Assembly: GCA_045535935.1 (NCBI GenBank) | Contig: JAZSMO010000020.1 | Coordinates: 1-64,000, forward strand | Direction: 5' to 3' | DNA from: SVFI01 sp045535935 | GTDB taxonomy: Bacteria > Bacillota > Clostridia > Lachnospirales > Lachnospiraceae | Length of the DNA: 64,000 bases | In this document: positions 50,191-59,715 of the stretch, piece after piece | Position numbering within the stretch: the stretch's first letter is position 1 | Layout: each line of letters opens with the position of its first letter | The notes under the pieces: model-generated | Databases searched by the model: none | What the model saw: the letters and a program-made list of their open reading frames with translations, nothing else | Told to the model about the DNA's origin: nothing | Made by a program: the position numbers and the translations under genes

Positions 50191-51009
50191 ATGGTAGTAC
50201 AGCACAATCTTACAGCAATGAACTCAAACAGAATGTTAGGAATCACAACAGGCGTTCAGGCAAAATCAACAGAGAAGTTATCTTCAGGTTATAGAATCAA
50301 CCGTGCAGCAGATGATGCAGCAGGATTAGCAATCTCTGAAAAAATGAGACGTCAGATTAGAGGTCTTACACAGGCCAGCACAAATGCACAGGACGGTATC
50401 TCTTGTGTACAGACAGCTGAAGGTGCTCTTGCAGAAGTGCACGACATGTTACAGCGTATGAATGAGCTTGCAGTTCAGGCAGCCAACGGTACACAGACAT
50501 CTGCAGACCGTGGATACATCAACTCAGAAATTCAGGCTCTTGCTTCAGAAATTAATCGTGTAGCTTCTACAACTACATTCAACGAGCAGAACCTTCTCGA
50601 CGGAACATTCACAGACAAGGGTCTTCAGGTTGGTGCAGAAGCAAACCAGATTATCTCCTTCTCTATTGAATCTATCACAGTAGAAGGTATCGGTATCGAT
50701 GGTATCACAGTTGGTGGTGTCGATGGATCAAACGCACAGGATGCAATCACAATGATCAAATCTGCTCTTAAGAAAGTATCTCAGCAGAGATCTGACCTTG
50801 GTGCAATCCAGAACAGATTAGAGCACACAATTAAGAACCTTGACAACGTAGTAGAAAATACAACAGCAGCTGAATCACAGATTCGTGATACAGATATGGC
50901 TTCTGAAATGGTTAGATACGCAAACAACAACATCCTCGCTCAGGCAGGACAGTCTATGTTGGCACAGGCTAACCAGAGCAACCAGGGTGTATTATCATTA
51001 CTCGGATAA
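50191..51009 (+). CDS. fliC: flagellin, copy 2
   Basis: A 272-residue flagellin nearly identical to copy 1; the differences cluster in ESITVEGIGIDGITVGG and at the C-terminus (MVRYANNNI and SNQGVLSLLG). Its own sigma-28 promoter, leader hairpins and terminator make it an independent unit. The filament thus has at least two major flagellins plus the flagellinolysin as minor subunit. ATG 50191 follows AAGGAGG. Confidence 0.96.
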   Translation: MVVQHNLTAMNSNRMLGITTGVQAKSTEKLSSGYRINRAADDAAGLAISEKMRRQIRGLTQASTNAQDGISCVQTAEGALAEVHDMLQRMNELAVQAANGTQTSADRGYINSEIQALASEINRVASTTTFNEQNLLDGTFTDKGLQVGAEANQIISFSIESITVEGIGIDGITVGGVDGSNAQDAITMIKSALKKVSQQRSDLGAIQNRLEHTIKNLDNVVENTTAAESQIRDTDMASEMVRYANNNILAQAGQSMLAQANQSNQGVLSLLG

Positions 51010-51034
51010 TCACATCACTAAGTTGAATCTGAAA

Positions 51035-51060
51035 AGGGTTATCGCTCAGCCGATAACCCT
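51035..51060 (+). terminator. terminator of flagellin copy 2
   Basis: AGGGTTATCG, loop CTCAGC, CGATAACCCT followed by a run of T. Confidence 0.93.
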
Positions 51061-51088
51061 TTTTTTATAGAATTGGTTATGGGAATAA

Positions 51089-52261
51089 ATGATGGATAAA
51101 ATACTTTTTTTGGAATGGAAAAGCTTTGGGAATGACTATATTCTCAAAGAATTTAAAAAGAAAGACTATGAGGTGGTTATGTTTCCGTTTCCGCGTGAGA
51201 CGGAAGACATCCGAAACGGAAAAGAGCTGACAGAGCAGCTTGCTATGGCGATTATGAAAGAAAAGCCGGCGTTTGTTTTTTCGTTTAACTACTTTCCTGT
51301 GGCGGCGATTGCATGCAGGGCCTGCCGCATCAAATATGTTTCTTGGGTATATGACAGTCCGTACATTTTGATGTATTCACAGACAATTTTTTATGAAACC
51401 AACCGGGTTTTTGTCTTTGATCAGTCGGAAGTGTTGAAGTTTCAGCAGATGGGAGTTAAAAACATACATTATTTGCCGATGGCGGCGGCTGTTGATGACT
51501 ATGACCGGATGATACCGCAAGAAAAGGAGCATGAGCTTTATGACAGTGATGTGACTTTTATCGGTTCCATGTACAGCGAGACGAGGCAGCATATGTTTCG
51601 CCATTTGGAAGATTTGGATGACTATACCAAGGGCTATCTGTTCGGATTGATGGAAGCGCAGAAAAATATATATGGTATGGATATTTTGGAAAATTCACTG
51701 ACACCGGCGGTGGTGGAAACGATGCAAAAGGTCTGTCCCGTCATGGCGCAGGGAGACGGAATTGAGACGGTGGAATGGGTGTTTGCCAACTATTTTTTGG
51801 CGCGCAAGGTGACGGCGATGGAGCGACATGAGGTGCTTGAACGCCTGTCGCAGCATCATGCAGTGAAGCTGTTTACGCCGGAGAAAACTCCGCTCCTTCC
51901 CAAAGTTCAAAATATGGGAGAATTGGATTATTATACCAGGGCACCGTATGCGATGAAATGTGCAAAGATCAATTTGAATATATCGCTTCGGAGTATTCAC
52001 AGCGGAATGCCCCTTCGTGCACTGGATATTATGGGGTGCGGCGGATTTTTGCTAACGAATTTCCAAAGTGATTTTTTGGAGTATTTTGAGCCCGGAGTGG
52101 ACTTCGTTTTCTATGATAGCATCGACGATTTGGAGCGTTTGGTTGCTTATTACTTGGAGCATGACGAGGAACGAAACCGGATTGCAGAAAGCGGATACCG
52201 CAAAGTGCGGGAATACTTAAGCTATGAAATTCAGGTACAGAAAATGCTGGATATGATATAA
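51089..52261 (+). CDS. CgeB-like glycosyltransferase, candidate flagellin glycosyltransferase
   Basis: A 390-residue GT-B type protein of the CgeB/DUF3880 group. Features: N-terminal KILFLEWKSFGNDYILKEF, VSWVYDSPYI, a central SDVTFIGSMYSETR and the C-terminal MPLRALDIMGCGGFLLTNF with an EYFEPGVDFVFYD region. CgeB-like proteins next to flagellin genes in Lachnospiraceae are plausible flagellin glycosyltransferases. It lies 28 bases after the fliC terminator and is the first of several glycosyltransferases beside the flagellins. ATG 51089 or the ATG three bases on. Confidence 0.85.
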   Translation: MMDKILFLEWKSFGNDYILKEFKKKDYEVVMFPFPRETEDIRNGKELTEQLAMAIMKEKPAFVFSFNYFPVAAIACRACRIKYVSWVYDSPYILMYSQTIFYETNRVFVFDQSEVLKFQQMGVKNIHYLPMAAAVDDYDRMIPQEKEHELYDSDVTFIGSMYSETRQHMFRHLEDLDDYTKGYLFGLMEAQKNIYGMDILENSLTPAVVETMQKVCPVMAQGDGIETVEWVFANYFLARKVTAMERHEVLERLSQHHAVKLFTPEKTPLLPKVQNMGELDYYTRAPYAMKCAKINLNISLRSIHSGMPLRALDIMGCGGFLLTNFQSDFLEYFEPGVDFVFYDSIDDLERLVAYYLEHDEERNRIAESGYRKVREYLSYEIQVQKMLDMI

Positions 52262-52265
52262 GAAA

Positions 52266-52293
52266 AAGGCGTGTTGCTTTTGCGACACGCCTT
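52266..52293. terminator. bidirectional terminator between convergent glycosyltransferase genes
   Basis: AAGGCGTGT (52266-52274) pairs with ACACGCCTT (52285-52293), extended by GC pairs near the loop, with A and T runs on either side. Confidence 0.85.
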
Positions 52294-52300
52294 TTGGTTT

Positions 52301-53365
52301 CTATGATTGCGTAAGACCGGATTTGAGACGCTTTACCTGTTCAACCGCCTTTGGATAATCCCCGGCTTTTTCGTAAAACATGAGAGCCATTTCTTTGTTT
52401 CCAATCATTTCGTAGACAACGCCCAGATGATGGAAGGCCAGAAAACTGTTGGTTCCTTCGACAAAAAAGTCGTTAAGCGTCGTTGCCTTGATAAAATGAA
52501 GAGCGGATTTTAGATAGTTTCCGGATTTCATGTAGATGAAGCCCATCAAAAAGATATAGTCGGCAAATGCATCAAAGTGAGGCAAATATTCCTCGAAGAA
52601 GCGGATGGCATCGGACAGGCGATCCTCGTGCAGAAGTGCATATCCGTAATTAGCTACCATGACTTTGACATATTCTGCACTCGGATTCAGCGGAAAGGAA
52701 AGTGCTTTTTCGTAGTAGGTACAGGCGTCTGACCACTGATTCAAGCTATAGTAGGACTGTCCGATCTGGAAATAGGTATATGCGTCCGGAAAATCTTTTT
52801 CGGATGCGAGAAGGATTTCCAGATTGCGCTTGGCCTTCTTGCCGACATCTTCCAAAGTACCGACATAACCGACGTGTGTTGCGCACAGTGGAATCGGATA
52901 GGTGTATAGCTTTACTTTTTTGTCGATCGGAAGAACCTGTTCATGAATCGGTCGTTCATAGTGATATACATTTCGGTGAAAAAGCCGCTCAACCCGGTCG
53001 ATGGTAGTGGTTTCGGTGGTGTTGTCAGAGCTTCGCAGCAATCTTCCGATTCCGGTCGGGTTCTCATCAATCAGATGATAAATCGTATCCAAATCCAGTT
53101 CATAGACAAATTCGTCTGCATCCAGTACCAGAATCCAGTCGTTGGTTGCCTTGGAAATGGAAAAATTTCTTGCGGCAGAAAAGTCGTTAATCCAGTCGAA
53201 GTGATACACCTTGTCCGTGTATTTTTTCGCAATTTCTACCGTATTGTCTGTGGATCCGGTGTCTGCCACAATAATTTCGAAAGGGTAATCCTTGATGCAG
53301 GAAAGACAGCGATCCAGATTTTTTTCTTCGTTTTTTGTGATAATACATACGGAAATAGGTACCAT
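52301..53365 (-). CDS. family 2 glycosyltransferase with TPR region (1)
   Basis: A 354-residue protein. The GT-A domain (about 1-190) has SVCIITKNEEKNLDRCL, IIVADTGSTDNT and LVLDADEFVYE. From about 195 a TPR superhelix follows (AYTYFQIGQSYYSLNQWSDACTYYEKAL). SunS-like and TibC-like TPR-GT2 proteins glycosylate proteins, which suits a site beside fliC. ATG 53365 has AAAGGAGG. It lies 11 bases after the stop of a very similar upstream gene; the pair arose by duplication and diverged. Confidence 0.87.
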   Translation of the reverse strand: MVPISVCIITKNEEKNLDRCLSCIKDYPFEIIVADTGSTDNTVEIAKKYTDKVYHFDWINDFSAARNFSISKATNDWILVLDADEFVYELDLDTIYHLIDENPTGIGRLLRSSDNTTETTTIDRVERLFHRNVYHYERPIHEQVLPIDKKVKLYTYPIPLCATHVGYVGTLEDVGKKAKRNLEILLASEKDFPDAYTYFQIGQSYYSLNQWSDACTYYEKALSFPLNPSAEYVKVMVANYGYALLHEDRLSDAIRFFEEYLPHFDAFADYIFLMGFIYMKSGNYLKSALHFIKATTLNDFFVEGTNSFLAFHHLGVVYEMIGNKEMALMFYEKAGDYPKAVEQVKRLKSGLTQS

Positions 53366-53376
53366 GTCGGCCTCCT

Positions 53377-54435
53377 TTATTGCGGAAGATTTTTTAAGCG
53401 TTTTTTGGAAAGAGCGAAATCTCCGGCTTTTTGATAGTATTTTCTGGCTTCATCATAGTGTTTATAGGCTTCATAAATACAACCGATATTGTGGAAGGCG
53501 CGATAGGAATTTGTGCCTTCGTCAAAATGCCTTTTTTGTTTGGTTGCATTTACAAACGCTTCCAGTGCCTGGTTGTTAAGTCTTGCCTTGAGGTAAACAT
53601 TGCCCAGCATAAAGAAGAAGTCTGCGTTGTTGCCAAACGCATCACAGACATTTGCCAAAGTCAGAGCCTTCTCGATACGTCCGGTGTAAATCATACTGTA
53701 GCCGTAAGAAACAATCATACGCTGCACATATTCCAGTGTCTCATCCACATCCAGATAAAATCCCTGATCAAAATATTGGAAAGCGTTTTCGTAATCATTG
53801 CGAAGCATATAGCTTTCGCCTAATTGATAAAACAGATAAGGGTCGGTCGGATCTTTTTCGAGAGCAGCCTTCAGCATACGGATGTTGCGCTCGGATTTGG
53901 CAAGGATTTCTTCTTCGGTTCCGTAGTAACCTGTGTGAGAAATAAGAAGAGGAAATGTAAAGCCGTAAGCCTGCGTCTTGTCGATGCGGACAACCTGCTC
54001 GTGAATAGTGCCTTCATAGTGATAGTATTTCCGGTTAAATAAGCGCTCGACCAAATCTGAAGAATGCAGGACATTGTGGTTTTGGTCGTAGCAAATGTTG
54101 TCTCTTGTTAACTGACCGATGGCATAAGGATATTGCTGCATGAGTTTTTGCATTTCCTGAAAATTGAGTTTTTCTATAAACTCATCACAGTCGATGACCA
54201 GAATCCAGTCGTTGGAAGCTTCTTTAATAGAAAAATTGCGTGCGGCGGAAAAATCTTCAACCCATGTAAAGTCGAGGAGTTTATCCGCATAGCGTGCGGC
54301 AATTTCCTTTGTGCGATCTGTAGATCCGGTGTCTACAACGACAATTTCAAAAGGATGTTTGTGAATCGCGCGTAGACATTTTTCGATATTTTTTTCTTCG
54401 TTTTTTGCAATAATACAAACGGAAACCGGTAACAT
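53377..54435 (-). CDS. family 2 glycosyltransferase with TPR region (2)
   Basis: A 352-residue paralogue of the gene downstream. It has SVCIIAKNEEKNIEKCL, VVVDTGSTDRT and LVIDCDEFIEK, then TPR units including PYLFYQLGESYMLRNDYENAFQ split over two repeats. The GT/TPR domain order is the same. Downstream of a CgeB-like gene on the same strand at 52 bases. Probably the same class of protein glycosyltransferase with different specificity. Confidence 0.87.
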   Translation of the reverse strand: MLPVSVCIIAKNEEKNIEKCLRAIHKHPFEIVVVDTGSTDRTKEIAARYADKLLDFTWVEDFSAARNFSIKEASNDWILVIDCDEFIEKLNFQEMQKLMQQYPYAIGQLTRDNICYDQNHNVLHSSDLVERLFNRKYYHYEGTIHEQVVRIDKTQAYGFTFPLLISHTGYYGTEEEILAKSERNIRMLKAALEKDPTDPYLFYQLGESYMLRNDYENAFQYFDQGFYLDVDETLEYVQRMIVSYGYSMIYTGRIEKALTLANVCDAFGNNADFFFMLGNVYLKARLNNQALEAFVNATKQKRHFDEGTNSYRAFHNIGCIYEAYKHYDEARKYYQKAGDFALSKKRLKNLPQ

Positions 54436-54487
54436 ATGTCATTCCTCTCTTTTGAATATAGTTATATATCTATATTGGTATATCGGC

Positions 54488-55837
54488 TTAAATAAAAGAA
54501 AAACTAAGGAGATGTCTTTTCCAGGTATGCTCTGCTGCAATCTGTTGACCGTTTGCGGCGATTCGGGCTGCATTTTGCGGGTCGGACAGAAGGTGGTTAA
54601 TCTCACGTGCAACTGCGCCGTTTTCCGGATGGCGGATATCATAGATACAGCAGTTTTCTCCATGCGTTAATATCGTGTCAAGATATTCGCTGCTGTCTGT
54701 CACGCAGACGGCGCCCTGTGCCATGGCATTAAAAATTCGCTCGCTGGAGCCATGTTTAAACCATGCCATGTGATTGAGCAGTATTTTGGTTTGGGACATA
54801 AGCTTTATGCCTTCCTCGAAAGAAACCGGTGCGTGCAGAACAAAGTTTTCATAGGCGGTAAGACCGCTTTGCGCCCAACCGTTGCCGTACACATGAACCG
54901 TAATTTTCGCATCAAGAAGAGCTTTCATTATGGATTTACGGTAGAGGGCGGTCAGATTCGTCTCGGTAAAGCGGTATTTTTCGATAATCTGCTTTAATTC
55001 CGCATCTGTCGTCGGACCAGTTTTGCCGGATTCTTTTGCACAAGCTTCCACAGCCTGTTCAAAGGTATGATCGGTGTGGGACTGTAGATGGCGGATGATG
55101 TCCTTTTCGAAAGCATCCGAAGGAGTATCGGAATGATACTTGTAGCTTCCGATAAAAAGCACGTCCATCGGGCGCTGACAGAATGCATCGTATGACGGTG
55201 TGCCATGCTCCGGAACCTTGGTCAGCACATCTGCTGCTTCGCATCCTCCTGTCGGTAAAAAGACAGCATCCTTTAATCGGCCATAAAACCGCAGCGCATA
55301 ATTTGCATGCGTCTGATCGGCGCACAGCAGTGTTGTGTCAGCAGGGGCAAAGTCGAGGGAATCTGCGTAATACATTGGATGATCCACGAGGAAATCATAA
55401 CACGGAATATGTAAAGTCTCCCAGAGGTTATCGCCCTGTTCTAAGGTCTGAAGCAAGCCGACATTGTTAAAGAAAAATGCGGCATCAATACCGCTGCGGG
55501 CAAAAGCAAACAGTCCGGTACTGCTTTCGGCGTGGTGTTCACAATCAAAGATAAAAATATCACAGTTTTGGGATAGAAAAAAAGATGAAAACTGTTCAAG
55601 AATATAGTCGAGAATAAAATTTCCGGTTCGAAACAGCACAATGCGATACCTCTGCCCTTCCATGGGAAGACGAAAAGGATGTGTCTTGCGACGAAGATCA
55701 TTGATCATGGAAAGGAGCCGCAGGGTGTAAGGCTGTCCTGTGGCAGGATATGCAGCAAGCAACTGGTTAGCCTCCGGCAACAAGTTTTGTGCAATTGTTT
55801 GTTCTAAAGTGTTTTCAAATTGAGTGACAAAATCCAT
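54488..55837 (-). CDS. CgeB-like glycosyltransferase
   Basis: A 449-residue protein. N-terminal helices (1-55) precede a GT-B like part with IVLFRTGNFILDYI, CYDFLVDHPMYYAD, MDVLFIGSYKYHSD and the C-terminal KHGSSERIFNAMAQGAVCVT. The last motif is shared with CgeB proteins. It heads a three-gene minus-strand unit with the two GT2-TPR genes. The plus-strand DUF4422 gene diverges from it. Confidence 0.8.
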   Translation of the reverse strand: MDFVTQFENTLEQTIAQNLLPEANQLLAAYPATGQPYTLRLLSMINDLRRKTHPFRLPMEGQRYRIVLFRTGNFILDYILEQFSSFFLSQNCDIFIFDCEHHAESSTGLFAFARSGIDAAFFFNNVGLLQTLEQGDNLWETLHIPCYDFLVDHPMYYADSLDFAPADTTLLCADQTHANYALRFYGRLKDAVFLPTGGCEAADVLTKVPEHGTPSYDAFCQRPMDVLFIGSYKYHSDTPSDAFEKDIIRHLQSHTDHTFEQAVEACAKESGKTGPTTDAELKQIIEKYRFTETNLTALYRKSIMKALLDAKITVHVYGNGWAQSGLTAYENFVLHAPVSFEEGIKLMSQTKILLNHMAWFKHGSSERIFNAMAQGAVCVTDSSEYLDTILTHGENCCIYDIRHPENGAVAREINHLLSDPQNAARIAANGQQIAAEHTWKRHLLSFSFI

Positions 55838-55943
55838 GTTTTCTGTTCCTGTCTGTGATATAATAAATGCTGAAATAGCGAGGTATTTATATTATAATAC
55901 ATTTGATGCATAATTGCACGATAAGATATGGTGGGATGACAGT

Positions 55944-57056
55944 ATGAGTGTAAAAATTTTTGTTATGACGCACAAGGCTTTTCCTGTTCCTGCGGATCCG
56001 ATTTATATTCCTCTCCATGTGGGCAGAGAAGGCAAAGAAGACCTCGGATATACGGGGGACAATACCGGAGAAAATATTTCGGAAAAAAACTGCTATTACA
56101 GTGAGCTTACCGGTTTGTACTGGGCGGCGCACAATGTTTCGGATGCAGACTATTTCGGTCTGTGCCATTATCGGAGATTCTTCTTGGATGGCGGAGGGAA
56201 GCTTTTGACGGAGCAGGAATGTGAGGATATTCTAAGGAATCATGATGTGATTCTGGCGAGAGCGGTCTATCATCCGAAATCCTATTACGAGGTATACGAG
56301 GAAGCACATAATATAAGAGATCTTCAGGTGACGGGAGATGTGATTGCACAGCTTTATCCTGAGATGTTTCCAGTATTTGAAGAAATTATTGCAGATAAAA
56401 AGGTTTATAGCGGCAATATGTTTATTGCATCCAAAGAGCTGTTTAAAGAGTATACACAGTGGTTGTTTTCGATTTTTCGGTTGGTTGAACCGAAGATAGA
56501 TGTGAGTGGATACGATGCATATCACAGAAGAGTGTTTGGATTTTTGTCGGAGCAGCTTCTGTATGTCTGGGTAAAGAGTAAAGGACTTCGGATTTTTGAA
56601 GCTCCGGTCGGATTGACCCAGGAGAAGGCAGAGACCATTGAACTGAAAGAAGCACTGTCTAAAAAGTTAGCATCGGGTAATTTATATGCGGTGCAGGATG
56701 CACTTTCACATTTTCGTGAAACGATGAAAGAGAGGCCGGATTTGATGCTTGCGGCATCTGATATTTCCGGTGAGCTCGCAGATATGTTCCGTGTGCTTTA
56801 TGTTTGTGAACAGGAGCTTTTAGCGGGAAAGGCGGGAATGCTGGCCATCACCAAAGATTTGCAGATGCTTGTGAGACACTATCGGTTGTTGGGGGTAATT
56901 GCTGCCAATATAGCGGGTGGAACAGCAACACCGGATCAGGAGTCCTATTTTAAAGACTCCCGGGTGTCCGAGAGTCTGTTGAATATCCTTATGAATCAAA
57001 ATTCGGCTTTGAGGGAGCATGCAAAAAAATTGGCATCTATAGCAGGAGTTGTGTAA
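55944..57056 (+). CDS. DUF4422 domain glycosyltransferase
   Basis: A 370-residue protein of the DUF4422 family. Hallmarks are KIFVMTHKAFPVP, YYSELTGLYWAAHN and YFGLCHYRRFF, with YSGNMFIASKELFKEY further on. The family is a set of predicted capsular-polysaccharide glycosyltransferases. Residues 240-370 form an added helical domain. ATG 55944 is chosen over 55914 because the first ten residues of the longer frame do not match the family start. It stands alone between two minus-strand units. Confidence 0.87.
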   Translation: MSVKIFVMTHKAFPVPADPIYIPLHVGREGKEDLGYTGDNTGENISEKNCYYSELTGLYWAAHNVSDADYFGLCHYRRFFLDGGGKLLTEQECEDILRNHDVILARAVYHPKSYYEVYEEAHNIRDLQVTGDVIAQLYPEMFPVFEEIIADKKVYSGNMFIASKELFKEYTQWLFSIFRLVEPKIDVSGYDAYHRRVFGFLSEQLLYVWVKSKGLRIFEAPVGLTQEKAETIELKEALSKKLASGNLYAVQDALSHFRETMKERPDLMLAASDISGELADMFRVLYVCEQELLAGKAGMLAITKDLQMLVRHYRLLGVIAANIAGGTATPDQESYFKDSRVSESLLNILMNQNSALREHAKKLASIAGVV

Positions 57057-57062
57057 AAGTAA

Positions 57063-58106
57063 TCAGTCAGCCAGACGATGAAATTCGCAGAAAGATTTCT
57101 GGATTTGTATCAGTTGCTGATGACTGACCGGAAGTTTTAAAAGCTGCAACAGTAAGCGATATATTTCTGTGATGTGAGACTGACAATATTTATTGTTTTC
57201 AAAATCGGGAACTCTTTCGAGAGTTCCTTTTTTTAATTTCATGAAATCATCAAACGGGATTTCGTCGAAACGCAAAGCGAGTATTTTGAATCCGGCCATA
57301 TAAAATGACATGATGAAGTCAAACTCCAAAGCTTCGCGGTGCTTTTCGAGAAAACCGCGCTGCTCATAGGCTTCCCATTTCAAATCGTTGATTTTAATGA
57401 TGTCCTTGTGGTGCACCTGATTGCGACCGAGAACGGTGGAGGCATCATTAATGTAATAGTGATATAAAGTGCGCTCTACAATGCTGACGCGCTTTGCATA
57501 TAAATATACCAGCGATCCGAAATAAATATCTTCATATGTAAGGTGTTCCGGAAAAAAGATTTCATTTTCCAAGAGGAAATCTTTGCGAAACAGCTTGTCC
57601 CATACACCGTATCCAATGACATTGGATACAATGAAATCTGTCCTTTGTTGTGCAGTGGCAATGCGGAGGGTACGATCCGGGTTACCGGTATTCTTTTCGT
57701 CCGGTGACAGGAAAAGATCGCTTTTTCCGTTGTCCCGCACGTAGCGGCAAAAAGCAACGTCACTGCCATGCTTTGTCGCTGCATCATAAAGTCGTTCGTA
57801 CATATCCGGCTCCACCCAATCGTCGGAATCCACAAAGCCGATATAATTTCCGGAGGCATAAGACAAGCCAATATTGCGTGCACCGCCCTGACGACAGTTC
57901 TGCTCCAGATGGACAATGCACACAGATTCCGGAGCTGTCTGCTCAATCTGTGTCAAAAGCTCCCATGTGCTGTCGGTAGAAGCATCATCCACGAAAATCA
58001 GTTCCAGCTTGTCGAGCCCTATGGTTTGATTTTGGAGGGAATGAAAGCATCGCATTATGTAATTTTCAACATTATAGCATGGAATGATGATGCTGATCTC
58101 AGCCAT
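57063..58106 (-). CDS. family 2 glycosyltransferase
   Basis: A 347-residue GT-A enzyme: ISIIIPCYNVENYIMRCFHS, LIFVDDASTDST, CRQGGARNIGLSYASG and FVDSDDWVEPDMYERL. The C-terminal 100 residues are helical. ATG 58106 overlaps the previous gene by eight bases (ATGGCTGA), showing translational coupling. A longer frame to 58301 overlaps that gene and is not used. It is one of the glycosyltransferases around the flagellins. Confidence 0.9.
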   Translation of the reverse strand: MAEISIIIPCYNVENYIMRCFHSLQNQTIGLDKLELIFVDDASTDSTWELLTQIEQTAPESVCIVHLEQNCRQGGARNIGLSYASGNYIGFVDSDDWVEPDMYERLYDAATKHGSDVAFCRYVRDNGKSDLFLSPDEKNTGNPDRTLRIATAQQRTDFIVSNVIGYGVWDKLFRKDFLLENEIFFPEHLTYEDIYFGSLVYLYAKRVSIVERTLYHYYINDASTVLGRNQVHHKDIIKINDLKWEAYEQRGFLEKHREALEFDFIMSFYMAGFKILALRFDEIPFDDFMKLKKGTLERVPDFENNKYCQSHITEIYRLLLQLLKLPVSHQQLIQIQKSFCEFHRLAD

Positions 58107-59181
58107 GAGAGAGTTCCTCCGTTCGGGCGATGGCCGGCGCATAGTCGCCGCATTTTTTGTAGTAAGAAAGTGCCTCTTTTGCCTGTCCGAGACATTCATA
58201 GATAACACCGATGTTATAAAATGCACGATAACTGTTGGTTCCGGCAACGACACATGTCTGAAAGGAAGTTGCTTTTTTGAATTCCTCAACAGCCTCTGCA
58301 AAGCGTGCGTTATTCATATAAATCAGCCCCATCAAAAAAACAAAATCCGCACTTTTGGCAAAGGTATCATAAATGCCTTCAAAAGACAGCGCTGCTTCAT
58401 ATTGCTTCAAATCCAGAAGGCTGTATCCGTAAGATTCAACCATGGACTGTACATAATATAGCTCCGGATCCAAATCAAACGAAAGTCCTTTGCTGAATGC
58501 CTCTGCGGCAAGGTCCGGTCTGCCCAAAGTTGTGTAACATTTCCCGAGCTGATAATAGAGATAGGGATCTTCTTTTTCTTTTAGAGCACCGGTTAGAAGA
58601 GTGGCATTTCTTTCGCACTTTTGTGAGAGAATCTCCGGATCGGCATAGCCGTCATGTTCCAGTAGAATCGGAAGATCACAGTATGTACTTACGGCGTGTG
58701 CGGTCGTAGCGCTGTCGCCGGAAAGAGCCGTAATCTGTTCGTGTACCGATCCTGTATAATGATAAAAACTACGGTGATATATCCGGCCGAGTCGGGTCAT
58801 CGTGTATGTCTTTTCGCCGGACAGGGTGTAAATATCTTTTTGATTGACGGTGCCTGTTTTTGCGTGATTGCGCACGTCACAACAGAATGCCTGCAGTTTT
58901 GCAAGATCTGCTTCCATGATATATTCGTCACAGTCTATCACCCAGATCCAGTCGGTCGGAGCCTTTGCAGCGCAGAAATTTCTGGCTTTTGAAAAATCAT
59001 TACACCACTCGAAATGGTAGATCAGATCGGTATATTGAGAAGCAATAGAGACTGTGCGGTCGCAGGACCCGGTATCGGTATAGACAATAGGGATATTTAG
59101 GGTGTGAATTGCACGCAGACAACGTTCTATGCACTTTTCTTCGTTTTTACCTATCAAACAGGCTGAAATAAATGGTTTCAT
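58099..59181 (-). CDS. family 2 glycosyltransferase with TPR region (3)
   Basis: A 360-residue protein of the same GT2-TPR type as those at 52301 and 53377: FISACLIGKNEEKCIERCL, VYTDTGSCDRT and WVIDCDEYIME, then TPR units with YLYYQLGKCYTTLGRPDLAA. ATG 59181 is preferred over an upstream frame that has a hydrophobic run but lacks family similarity; the ribosome binding site is weak. It is the first gene of a two-gene unit with the GT2 that follows. Confidence 0.87.
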   Translation of the reverse strand: MKPFISACLIGKNEEKCIERCLRAIHTLNIPIVYTDTGSCDRTVSIASQYTDLIYHFEWCNDFSKARNFCAAKAPTDWIWVIDCDEYIMEADLAKLQAFCCDVRNHAKTGTVNQKDIYTLSGEKTYTMTRLGRIYHRSFYHYTGSVHEQITALSGDSATTAHAVSTYCDLPILLEHDGYADPEILSQKCERNATLLTGALKEKEDPYLYYQLGKCYTTLGRPDLAAEAFSKGLSFDLDPELYYVQSMVESYGYSLLDLKQYEAALSFEGIYDTFAKSADFVFLMGLIYMNNARFAEAVEEFKKATSFQTCVVAGTNSYRAFYNIGVIYECLGQAKEALSYYKKCGDYAPAIARTEELSHG

Positions 59182-59246
59182 AAATATAAGTATAAAGGAG
59201 ACAACATAAAAAAACAACAAACTCACTTATATTTTTTGCTCAAAAT

Positions 59247-59254
59247 ACCGATAT
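59247..59254 (+). promoter_or_regulatory. possible sigma-28 type -10 before the helical protein/glf pair
   Basis: ACCGATAT at 59247-59254 matches 7 of 8 bases of the -10. A clear TAAA -35 is not visible at 15-16 bases. Confidence 0.45.
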
Positions 59255-59337
59255 ATGTGATATAGTATAAATATATGTGTATTAAGCGCGGCCAAAATTG
59301 CGGAAGTGCTTATTTCTTACAGAAAGCGGGGTATATC

Positions 59338-59715
59338 ATGGAAGATATTAGGGTGCAACAGATAGAGGCATTGCAGGTCGGAATCGAATATGTACAAAAA
59401 CTGATTCCGGCTACGCAGGAAATATTGCCGGAACTGCGCGGAGATGAAAAAGAAGATACGATGGATTTTCTTAACCAGATCATCGACGGAATCAATTTCC
59501 TGATTGATATTGTCAATGCGACCATGCCGTTGATCAATGAAAAAGAAGAAATTTTAAACAAAGACGGTATTGAGGAAAAAGTGCAGATCCTCAACGCTGC
59601 TCTCAGTGCAAAAGACTATGTGAAGGTGGCGCAGGCGCTTGAGGAAGGCATCTTGCCGTTCATGGATATTTTGTACCAGGTAGCATCTGTTATTGTTGCG
59701 GGAGAAAAGGCATGA
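59338..59715 (+). CDS. small helical protein of unknown function
   Basis: A 125-residue all-helical, acidic protein (MEDIRVQQIEALQVGIEYVQ and FLNQIIDGINFLIDIVNATM). I do not recognise a family. ATG 59338 is behind GCGGGG; the frame continues upstream to 59275 but without a ribosome binding site. Its stop overlaps the glf start (ATGA at 59712-59715), so it is coupled to UDP-galactopyranose mutase. A chaperone- or adapter-like role is possible from its helical nature and flagellar setting, without direct support. Confidence 0.7.
   Translation: MEDIRVQQIEALQVGIEYVQKLIPATQEILPELRGDEKEDTMDFLNQIIDGINFLIDIVNATMPLINEKEEILNKDGIEEKVQILNAALSAKDYVKVAQALEEGILPFMDILYQVASVIVAGEKA

Noticed and set aside
49122..51009. 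The fliC pair as an assembly duplication
   Set aside because: Leaders, terminators and about 16 residues differ, so these are two real genes.
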